DNA of 9,083 nt from positions 1 to 9,083 of the forward strand of contig JBDRGZ010000007.1 of the NCBI GenBank assembly GCA_043817345.1. Direction: 5' to 3'. The stretch is from CAYSXS01 sp043817345 (lineage in GTDB: Bacteria > Patescibacteriota > Patescibacteriia > UBA2196). The stretch's first letter is position 1. Each line of letters begins with the position of its first letter. Below the pieces are notes generated by a model. It was given only the letters and a program-made list of their open reading frames with translations. It was not told where the DNA came from and did no database searches. Made by a program: the position numbers and the translations under genes. Shown piece after piece: positions 1-4,338 of this stretch.

Positions 1-293
1 AAAGAAATTCCTCCTTGCCAGATATATAGTATCTCTAAAGGATGTTTAATATAGTAAGGGATAAAAGATAATATATACATTATTCTTCCTCCAATTAGAG
101 AAAATATAACTGTATAAAAAAGTAAATTAGCAATAGAATCTTTAGAAACATCCTTTTCTTTTTTAAGGATTAATTTAAAAAAAACCAAAAATCCGCTGGC
201 AACAGCGAGTGCTAAAATAACACCATACCAGCGGATTTGAAAAAATCCTAAATTTAATAATATTGGATTAGGAATAAAATTATATAAAAACAC
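1..293 (-). CDS. lgt: Prolipoprotein diacylglyceryl transferase, N-terminal part (cut by window edge)
   Basis: Lgt is an inner-membrane enzyme that moves diacylglyceryl from phosphatidylglycerol to the lipobox cysteine of prolipoproteins. About 97 N-terminal codons are visible. They show the family opening (IPNPILLNLG, then QIRWYG at residues 20-24), a first hydrophobic helix at about 24-44, a second at about 55-78 with the GGRIMYIL version of the family's G-A-R-x-G-Y motif, and PLEILYIWQGGISF at 85-98, just before the expected His-Gly-Gly motif beyond the edge. The start is a GTG at 293; an in-frame TAA lies directly upstream and the next in-frame ATG is about 70 codons later. No Shine-Dalgarno is visible. 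A TATAAT on the minus strand (300-305) ends 6 nt before the GTG, so expression could be partly independent of hicBA, whose stop is 12 nt upstream. The identification is firm; the catalytic region is outside the window. Confidence 0.9.
   Translation of the reverse strand, partial: MFLYNFIPNPILLNLGFFQIRWYGVILALAVASGFLVFFKLILKKEKDVSKDSIANLLFYTVIFSLIGGRIMYILSFIPYYIKHPLEILYIWQGGIS
177..238 (-). terminator. Terminator-like hairpin with T-run inside the 5' part of lgt
   Basis: On the minus strand an 11-bp perfect inverted repeat (228-238 with 189-199, arms AAATCCGCTGG/CCAGCGGATTT) encloses a 28-nt loop and is followed by TTGG and eight T. A shorter competing hairpin (203-207 with 194-198, CGCTG/CAGCG, 4-nt loop) uses the same 3' arm. 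It sits at about codons 19-39 of lgt. The shape is that of an intrinsic terminator, but it lies in coding sequence; attenuation is an inference. Confidence 0.4.
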
Positions 294-305
294 TTACTTA
301 TTATA

Positions 306-530
306 TTACAAATTATTAATTAGTTCATCTACAGAAACCTCAATATCTTTTAAAATTGCCTTGAGAGTTCCTTTTGGAATATCTTTACCGGGATGAATTG
401 AAATAACTGCTCTCCGTCCATCTTGATGTTTCATTATTAAATGTGAACCTGATTGTCTATGTTCAAAAAAACCTAAACCTTTCAAAACTTTAATTAATTT
501 TTTACTGTTAACAACCGGCAGTTTAAGCAT
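306..530 (-). CDS. hicA: HicA-type mRNA interferase toxin
   Basis: HicA toxins are small ribosome-independent ribonucleases with a double-stranded-RNA-binding-like fold that cut mRNA until bound by HicB. The 74-residue product has the full family pattern: an N-terminal KLPVVNSKKLIKVLKGLGF helix region, the QSGSH motif with the catalytic histidine at residue 30, a DGRR turn, and the C-terminal GTLKAILKD helix. The same frame is open upstream to an ATG at 623, but the start at 530 is preferred: it gives the normal family length and begins right at the conserved MLKLP. With this start, hicA overlaps the end of hicB by 8 nt (ATGCTTAA), typical of translationally coupled toxin-antitoxin pairs. lgt starts 12 nt downstream. 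All key residues are present, so the toxin looks intact. Confidence 0.9.
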   Translation of the reverse strand: MLKLPVVNSKKLIKVLKGLGFFEHRQSGSHLIMKHQDGRRAVISIHPGKDIPKGTLKAILKDIEVSVDELINNL

Positions 531-786
531 AGGAAAGCTTTCTTTTGGTTGGTACAAATTTCGGTGTAGAAATTGTTTCAAAAGATTCCATACCATTTTC
601 TTGAGGAATAGCTTCCCCGTCATCTTGTAAACTTAAGACATAAAGCTCAATTGCTTCTTTCAAATTCTTTTTAGTTTCTTCTATGCTACTGCCAAATGTA
701 TGACAACCAGGTAAAATTGGCACCCAACCATGATAAGTATTATTTTCATCAGGTTCAATAATTGTGCGGAAAGTATGATAGTTCAT
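523..786 (-). CDS. hicB: HicB-type antitoxin, short form without a DNA-binding domain
   Basis: HicB proteins neutralise HicA by direct binding through a degraded RNase H-like fold. This 87-residue product has the typical pattern: F-R-T-I-I-E-P-D near the N-terminus, then GWVPILPGCHTFGSSIEE at about 20-37 (the G-x-x-x-x-x-P-G-C motif of the family), followed by the helix TKKNLKEAIELYVLSL. The C-terminus is only a short basic tail. The C-terminal ribbon-helix-helix or HTH domain that many HicB proteins use for autoregulation is absent, so any repression of the operon would need another route. The gene precedes hicA and overlaps it by 8 nt. The ATG at 786 lies only 8 nt from a TATAAT box with a TTGACA upstream, and there is no Shine-Dalgarno, so the mRNA is probably leaderless. 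Confidence 0.88.
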   Translation of the reverse strand: MNYHTFRTIIEPDENNTYHGWVPILPGCHTFGSSIEETKKNLKEAIELYVLSLQDDGEAIPQENGMESFETISTPKFVPTKRKLSYA

Positions 787-794
787 ATTATCTA

Positions 795-822
795 ATTATA
801 TTGAATTTAAACAGTTTGTCAA
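795..822 (-). promoter_or_regulatory. Sigma-70-type promoter for hicBA
   Basis: Minus-strand TTGACA (817-822) and TATAAT (795-800), both perfect consensus matches, are separated by 16 nt. The -10 box ends 8 nt before the hicB ATG, so the expected transcription start falls at or within 1-2 nt of the start codon. The promoter lies entirely in the 42-nt gap after the preceding small gene. Confidence 0.75.
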
Positions 823-828
823 ATTTGA

Positions 829-1083
829 TTATGCATATTTGTCAAAATATAAGGTAAAATAATGTTTTGTCTTTGGTAAATAATTACATCTTGGCTGTGA
901 GGATTTTTCTCTAAAAATTTTAGCAGCTTTTTTTATGCCTAAAATCTTGATTACTTGTTTAAAATCATCCCAATCACCATAATTCAAAACAGCTTCTAAA
1001 ATAGTTGCATTAGAAAGTTTATCGTAATTTCTAGTAGACCAGACAAGATACGGCCTTTTTTTAATAAATTCTTGCAAAGACAT
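829..1083 (-). CDS. Small protein resembling DUF6922 (possible antitoxin relative)
   Basis: An 84-residue basic soluble protein with no signal peptide or membrane segment. The order of motifs, an N-terminal R-P-Y-L-V-W-S-T and Y-D-K-L, then ILEAVLNYGDWDDFKQVIKILG at about 29-50, then LPKTKHYFTLYF near the end, resembles my recollection of the DUF6922 family. Those are small helical proteins often encoded beside nucleotidyltransferase (AbiEii-type) toxins and thought to be antitoxin-like. No such toxin is in the window; instead hicBA follows 42 nt downstream with its own promoter. The ATG at 1083 is preceded by TATAAT boxes but by no clear Shine-Dalgarno. A strong terminator separates it from dsbA upstream, so it looks like its own transcription unit. 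The family match comes from memory of the motif pattern and function is not established. Confidence 0.55.
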   Translation of the reverse strand: MSLQEFIKKRPYLVWSTRNYDKLSNATILEAVLNYGDWDDFKQVIKILGIKKAAKIFREKSSQPRCNYLPKTKHYFTLYFDKYA

Positions 1084-1104
1084 AATTTTCTAATTTTGTA
1101 TACT

Positions 1105-1131
1105 ATTATAATTATATCATATCTCTATCAA
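1105..1131 (-). promoter_or_regulatory. Probable promoter of the DUF6922-like gene
   Basis: Two minus-strand TATAAT hexamers lie back to back at 1105-1110 and 1111-1116, with TTGATA at 1126-1131 upstream. The spacer to the nearer-to-gene box is 15 nt, slightly short. The box ends 21 nt before the ATG. AT-rich context makes chance matches likely, so this is moderate evidence. Confidence 0.4.
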
Positions 1132-1144
1132 AAAAACCATAACA

Positions 1145-1170
1145 AAAATCCACTGAAACCAGTGGATTTT
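1145..1170 (-). terminator. Intrinsic terminator after dsbA
   Basis: A perfect 11-bp stem (1160-1170 with 1145-1155, arms AAAATCCACTG/CAGTGGATTTT) with a 4-nt loop lies 21 nt after the dsbA-like stop codon. On the minus strand the T-rich 3' arm continues into TGTT. This is a well-formed intrinsic terminator and ends the unit containing the thiol-redox genes. Confidence 0.8.
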
Positions 1171-1191
1171 GTGTATATATTTTTTAATAAA

Positions 1192-1908
1192 TTACTTTAA
1201 AAGTTCATCAACCATCTGCTTCATACTTTCGTATGGTAAAGCTCCTGGGATAATATTTCCATTTACAAAACTTGAAGGTGTGCCACGTACTCCTGATGTA
1301 ATACCTGTTTGATAATCGTTAGCAATCTTTTCTCCGTGAGGGTTATCTGACATACATTGATTAAATGTATTTACATCTAATCCTAAATCTCCAGCAAAAA
1401 TTGCAAAACTTTCAGCTGTTAAGGTTTCTTGATTAGAAAAAATCATATCAGACATTTCCCAAAACTTACCTTGATCACCTGCACATTCTGTAGCCATTGC
1501 ACCTGGCATACCTAAAGGATGTGATTGAATTGGAAATTGTTTAAACACCCAAGCCACATCATTTGGATATTCATCTACAATTTGATGCATAACTTCGTGA
1601 AATCTTGCACAGTACGGACATTGAAAATCTGAAAATTCAAAAATCTTAATTTTTGCATCACGATTACCTAAAACATAATCATTATCACTAATTGATAAAT
1701 TAACTTCTGGGGCTTGATTGTCTGGCTGTTCTTGTTGTGTATCTTCACCTACTACAGTACCATCATCATCTGATTGATTAGTAAAGTACAATGTACCAAA
1801 GACAATCATGCCGATTACTGCAATAACAGCAATTCCAGAAACTAAACCCATTGTAAATCCTTTATTTTGTTTTTTGTTTTCATTTGAACTCTTTTTTTCT
1901 TCAAGCAT
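1192..1908 (-). CDS. Membrane-anchored DsbA-type thiol oxidoreductase (thioredoxin_4 family)
   Basis: The protein has 238 residues: a basic cytoplasmic N-terminus (1-17), one transmembrane anchor (about 18-42), an acidic Gln/Asp-rich linker (about 44-70), and a DsbA-like thioredoxin domain (about 71-238) placed outside the membrane. The domain shows FSDFQCPYC with the redox pair Cys97-Cys100, the cis-proline loop RGTPSSFVNG (Thr210-Pro211), and two further cysteines (142 and 185) that may form a structural disulfide. This is the pattern of proteins that oxidise or isomerise disulfides in exported proteins; no DsbB/VKOR partner is in the window. The ATG at 1908 has the clearest ribosome binding site here (AAAGGA, 9 nt upstream). 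It lies 92 nt downstream of a glutaredoxin-like gene, so the two may be co-transcribed, and a strong terminator follows. Oxidase versus isomerase role cannot be told from sequence. Confidence 0.87.
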   Translation of the reverse strand: MLEEKKSSNENKKQNKGFTMGLVSGIAVIAVIGMIVFGTLYFTNQSDDDGTVVGEDTQQEQPDNQAPEVNLSISDNDYVLGNRDAKIKIFEFSDFQCPYCARFHEVMHQIVDEYPNDVAWVFKQFPIQSHPLGMPGAMATECAGDQGKFWEMSDMIFSNQETLTAESFAIFAGDLGLDVNTFNQCMSDNPHGEKIANDYQTGITSGVRGTPSSFVNGNIIPGALPYESMKQMVDELLK

Positions 1909-1917
1909 AATATATTT

Positions 1918-1923
1918 TCCTTT
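1918..1923 (-). promoter_or_regulatory. Ribosome binding site of the dsbA-like gene
   Basis: AAAGGA on the minus strand lies 9 nt from the ATG at 1908. It stands out because most other genes in the window lack a recognisable Shine-Dalgarno, and it supports the chosen start. Confidence 0.6.
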
Positions 1924-1948
1924 CTTAATTATTATTAATTGAGTGAAT

Positions 1949-1972
1949 GAAATAAAAATTAATTTTTATTTC
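1949..1972. repeat. Perfect 24-bp AT-rich palindrome between the two redox genes
   Basis: The sequence centred between 1960 and 1961 is perfectly self-complementary over 12 bp each side (outer GAAATAAAAATT). It lies in the 92-nt gap between the glutaredoxin-like stop and the dsbA-like start. It could be an operator or a weak cruciform; with almost no GC it is a poor terminator. Confidence 0.5.
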
Positions 1973-2000
1973 TGAACGAAAGCAGATAATATAGCTTGCT

Positions 2001-2249
2001 CTATTTAATCTCTAAAATTTCTTTTAACCTATTTTGACTAAAACCTACTACTACACCTTCTGTACCATCATCTTTAGTTATGACAGTTACAGGTACTCCC
2101 ATTTGTCCTGTTTTATCAACCATTTCTTTGGCTTTAGCTTCGTCAGTTGAAACATCAATATCTTCATATGATATATTATTTTCTTTTAGAAAATCTTTTA
2201 TCATATGACAGAAATGACATGTAGGAGTTGAATATACTTTTATTTGCAT
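2001..2249 (-). CDS. Glutaredoxin-like protein, YruB/NrdH type
   Basis: This 82-residue soluble thioredoxin-fold protein carries the active-site motif TPTCHFC (Cys11-Cys14) after the first beta strand (MQIKVYS), then YEDIDVSTDE, the GQMGVPVT loop with the conserved cis-proline, and GVVVGF near the C-terminus. This matches the YruB-family glutaredoxin-like proteins, small cytoplasmic disulfide reductants whose electron donor may be thioredoxin reductase rather than glutathione. No signal peptide is visible, so it acts in the cytosol, unlike the exported CPYC protein encoded next. It starts at an ATG at 2249, 41 nt after the gatA stop, with no clear Shine-Dalgarno. NrdH is the alternative name, but no ribonucleotide reductase gene is nearby. 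Confidence 0.85.
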   Translation of the reverse strand: MQIKVYSTPTCHFCHMIKDFLKENNISYEDIDVSTDEAKAKEMVDKTGQMGVPVTVITKDDGTEGVVVGFSQNRLKEILEIK

Positions 2250-2263
2250 ATATATTTTTGTTT

Positions 2264-2284
2264 TTCATTGTTATCAACAGTGAA
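2264..2284. repeat. Short inverted repeat between gatA and the glutaredoxin-like gene
   Basis: Nine-base arms (TTCATTGTT at 2264-2272 and AACAGTGAA at 2276-2284) with a 3-nt loop pair at eight of nine positions; the odd position is G-U if read on the plus strand and A-C on the minus strand. No T-run follows on the minus strand, so it is not a good terminator for gatA. It fills most of a 41-nt gap. Confidence 0.35.
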
Positions 2285-2290
2285 ATTAAT

Positions 2291-3730
2291 TTATTGGCTG
2301 TTTGTATATTTTAACACATTCTCTAAATTTTTTGCAATACTAAATATTTTGCTCTCTGTAGCCCATTTTCCAATCAATTGTACACCTATTGGTAAGTTAT
2401 CTTTTGTTTTTCCACATGGGATAGATATAGCTGGCAAACCAGCTACATTAACTGGTACTGTAAAAATATCTTGTAAATACATTGTTAATGGATCATCTGT
2501 TTTTTCACCTAATTTCCATGCAGGAGTTGGTGTTGTTGGTGTAATTAATATATCTACTTGATCAAAAATTTTAGAAAAATCTTGTTTAATTAAAGTTCTA
2601 ACTTGTTGAGCTTTTTTGTAATATGCATCATAATATCCAGCAGATAAAGCATAAGTACCTAACATTATTCTTCTTTTAACTTCATCGCCTAAATATTTTG
2701 CTCTAGATTTTGCATATACGTTAAATAGATTATCTGAATCTTGTTTCTGACCATATCTAACACCATCAAATCTAGCCAAATTAGCACTAGCTTCTGAAGG
2801 CATTATGATATAGTAAACAGCTAAGGCATATTCTGTATTTGGTAAACTAACATCTATAATCTCTGCTCCTAATTCTTCTGCTTTTTTAATTATATCTTTA
2901 ACACTATCTTCAATTTCTTTATTTAGGCCTTTAATAAAATATTCTTTAGGGATACCAATTTTAATATTTTGTAAATTATTTTTTTTAGCTTGCCCTGAGC
3001 TTGCCGAACGGGTTTTTTCTATATTTATAGAAGTTGAATCAAACTTATCTTTTCCTTTAATACTATTAAAAACAATTTCTGTATCCTCAACAGTCTTAGC
3101 AATTATTCCTGCTTGATCAAGAGATGATGCCATAGCAATCAAACCATAACGAGAAATAGCCCCATAAGTTGGTTTAAAACCAACTGTCCCACAAAACGCA
3201 GATGGTTGGCGTACAGAACCGCCAGTATCTGTTCCTATTGCATAAACTGACATATCTGAAGCAACTGCTGTGGCTGAGCCACTAGAAGATCCTCCTGGTA
3301 CTCTTTCTACGTCATGTGGATTTTTTGTAGGTCCAAAACCTGAATTTTCACCAGAACTGCCCATAGCAAATTCATCACAGTTATTCTTCCCCAACATAAC
3401 TAAGCCTTGCTCTTTTAATTTACTTACTACTGTTGCATCATATGGGGCAATATATTTTTCTAAAATTTTTGATCCTGCTGTAGTTTGTATGTCTTGAGTC
3501 ATTATTACATCTTTAATTGACGCTGGGATACCAGATAAAATTGGTATTTCTGTGTTTTCTGAAATATATTTATCAATATTTTCTGCCTGTTCTAAAGCTT
3601 GTTTCCCAGTAATAGTAATAAAGGCATTTAATTCTGGATTTTTATTTTTTATACTATCCAAATACTGCTCTGTTAATTCTTTAGCAGAGATCTCTTTATT
3701 TATTAATTTTTCGTGTAATTCTTTAATCAT
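2291..3730 (-). CDS. gatA: Glu-tRNA(Gln)/Asp-tRNA(Asn) amidotransferase subunit A
   Basis: GatA is the glutaminase subunit of the GatCAB complex. It frees ammonia that GatB uses to convert misacylated Glu-tRNA(Gln), or Asp-tRNA(Asn), to the correct form. The 479-residue protein has normal family length and the full amidase signature. The Lys-cisSer-Ser triad is visible at Lys73 (PASIKDV), Ser148 (VPGGSSSGSA) and Ser172 (DTGGSVRQPSAFCG), with the same spacing as the S. aureus triad (79/154/178). The flanking motifs DEFAMGSSGENSGFGPT and KPTYGAISRYGL are present. The ATG at 3730 lies just after the inverted 9-bp repeat region, with no clear Shine-Dalgarno. gatC is upstream; gatB is not in the window. 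An odd GC-rich block encodes TRSASSGQAKK at residues 240-250, in the variable stretch before IKIGIPKEYF. It should be tolerated, since it lies outside the catalytic core. Confidence 0.97.
   Translation of the reverse strand: MIKELHEKLINKEISAKELTEQYLDSIKNKNPELNAFITITGKQALEQAENIDKYISENTEIPILSGIPASIKDVIMTQDIQTTAGSKILEKYIAPYDATVVSKLKEQGLVMLGKNNCDEFAMGSSGENSGFGPTKNPHDVERVPGGSSSGSATAVASDMSVYAIGTDTGGSVRQPSAFCGTVGFKPTYGAISRYGLIAMASSLDQAGIIAKTVEDTEIVFNSIKGKDKFDSTSINIEKTRSASSGQAKKNNLQNIKIGIPKEYFIKGLNKEIEDSVKDIIKKAEELGAEIIDVSLPNTEYALAVYYIIMPSEASANLARFDGVRYGQKQDSDNLFNVYAKSRAKYLGDEVKRRIMLGTYALSAGYYDAYYKKAQQVRTLIKQDFSKIFDQVDILITPTTPTPAWKLGEKTDDPLTMYLQDIFTVPVNVAGLPAISIPCGKTKDNLPIGVQLIGKWATESKIFSIAKNLENVLKYTNSQ
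2987..3012. repeat. GC-rich mini-repeat element inside gatA
   Basis: A 26-bp block beginning AGCTTGCCCTGAGC and ending GCCGAACGGG is far richer in GC than the surrounding AT-rich gene and is flanked by T-runs on both sides. It holds two copies of AGCTTGCC (2987-2994, 2998-3005) and CCC/GGG ends. It resembles short dispersed repeats of the CCTGAGC...GAAGGG type seen in many environmental bacterial genomes, which is recollection and not a search result. It is read in frame as part of GatA. Confidence 0.5.
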
Positions 3731-3736
3731 GAAAAT

Positions 3737-3772
3737 AATTATTCTAATTAACCTAATTATTCTAATTATTCT
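3737..3772 (-). repeat. Tandem array of four 9-bp units, gatA-proximal
   Basis: Four uninterrupted 9-bp units read on the plus strand as AATTATTCT, AATTAACCT, AATTATTCT, AATTATTCT. The array starts 6 nt upstream of the gatA ATG and is the inverted partner of the array at 3847-3882. Confidence 0.8.
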
Positions 3773-3783
3773 AAATAATAACC

Positions 3784-3842
3784 AAATCCCAATAAACTAA
3801 AATATAAAATAAAAATATTTTGGCTATTAAGCGTTGGGATTT
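3784..3842. repeat. Central hairpin between the two 9-bp arrays
   Basis: Arms AAATCCCAA (3784-3792) and TTGGGATTT (3834-3842) are perfectly complementary over 9 bp around a 41-nt AT-rich loop. The hairpin lies at the centre of the inverted array pair, so the whole gatC-gatA spacer can fold back on itself. It shares its AAATCC/GGATTT base with the terminator hairpins elsewhere in the window. Confidence 0.6.
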
Positions 3843-3846
3843 ATTT

Positions 3847-3882
3847 AGGTTAATTAGTATAATTAGAACAATTAGAATAATT
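3847..3882 (+). repeat. Tandem array of four 9-bp units, gatC-proximal, inverted
   Basis: Four uninterrupted 9-bp units read on the plus strand as AGGTTAATT, AGTATAATT, AGAACAATT, AGAATAATT, which are complements of the AATTATTCT-type unit. The array ends 2 nt from the gatC stop codon. With the partner array it occupies nearly all of the 154-nt spacer. Confidence 0.8.
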
Positions 3883-3884
3883 CT

Positions 3885-4181
3885 TTATAGTATCTTCTTA
3901 ACCCTTACCTGCCCATTTTCAACATCCGGCGCCATATCAATTAAATTATTCTTTAATTTTTCTATATTAATTTTCAATTTTTCATCATCCTCACGCCAAA
4001 TATTATCTAAATTTCTAGTACCTCCATCAGATGTTTCAATTCCATCAGTATCTACTTTTTGCAATTTTTCAACATAATTTAAAATATTACCAAGTTGTTC
4101 TTGGTATTTTTGTATTTCCTGTTCAGATAAATCTAAACGGGCTAATTTGGCAATGTGTTGTACTTCTTCTTTAGTTATCAT
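3885..4181 (-). CDS. gatC: Glu-tRNA(Gln)/Asp-tRNA(Asn) amidotransferase subunit C
   Basis: GatC is the small belt-like subunit that wraps around GatA and GatB and stabilises the complex. The 98-residue product has the family pattern: ITKEEVQHIAKLARLDLSEQE at the N-terminus, the helix QLGNILNYVEKLQKVDTDGI at about 30-50, then R-x-D and the C-terminal APDVENGQVRVKKIL. The start chosen is the ATG at 4181, which gives the conserved MITKEEV; a second in-frame ATG at 4199 would add six residues that the family lacks. A TAAAAT hexamer (4190-4195) ends 8 nt before the chosen ATG, the same geometry as at hicB, though no good -35 is present. No Shine-Dalgarno is visible. gatA follows after the 154-nt repeat-filled spacer. 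Confidence 0.95.
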   Translation of the reverse strand: MITKEEVQHIAKLARLDLSEQEIQKYQEQLGNILNYVEKLQKVDTDGIETSDGGTRNLDNIWREDDEKLKINIEKLKNNLIDMAPDVENGQVRVKKIL

Positions 4182-4255
4182 ATATGTATATTTTATCATC
4201 TATATATATTTAAATCTAGTCTTGACAAAAAAATATATTAACAAAATACAAAAAT

Positions 4256-4328
4256 CCCAAGGTTAAATCCGGAGCAAAGAATCTTTGAGTAATTTTCATT
4301 GTTCTCTGGCTAAGGCTATAACCTTGGG
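4256..4328 (-). terminator. Structured hairpin region between ligA and gatC
   Basis: A 10-bp perfect stem (4319-4328 with 4256-4265, CCCAAGGTTA/TAACCTTGGG) closes a 53-nt loop and is followed on the minus strand by ATTTTTG, so it may act as the ligA terminator. The loop contains a 5-bp hairpin (CAAAG/CTTTG, 4276-4288), and the 5' arm can alternatively pair locally (AAGGT/GCCTT, 4312-4325). The large structured loop is more than a simple terminator needs; it may be a leader element or small RNA. Confidence 0.45.
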
Positions 4329-4338
4329 GCCTATTTTA

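Noticed and set aside
531..623. A 31-codon N-terminal extension of hicA starting at the ATG at 623
   Set aside because: It lies entirely inside hicB in another frame, has no family similarity, and would make HicA far longer than usual; the ATG at 530 fits the family start and the 8-nt overlap.
3737..3882. A CRISPR array
   Set aside because: The 9-bp units are directly adjacent without spacers and too short to be CRISPR repeats.
2244..4077. Several plus-strand open frames opposite gatA and gatC (2244-2561, 3270-3497, 3552-3800, 3820-4077)
   Set aside because: They are antisense shadows of well-identified genes or cross the repeat-filled spacer, with no family resemblance.
4216..4299. A 27-residue open frame on the minus strand upstream of gatC
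   Set aside because: No clear ribosome site, hydrophobic chance-like composition and overlap with the terminator arm; kept only as part of the attenuator idea.
4256..4329. A tRNA-like outline (about 73 nt with a paired acceptor-like stem)
   Set aside because: No T-loop consensus, D-arm or anticodon arm can be fitted on either strand.
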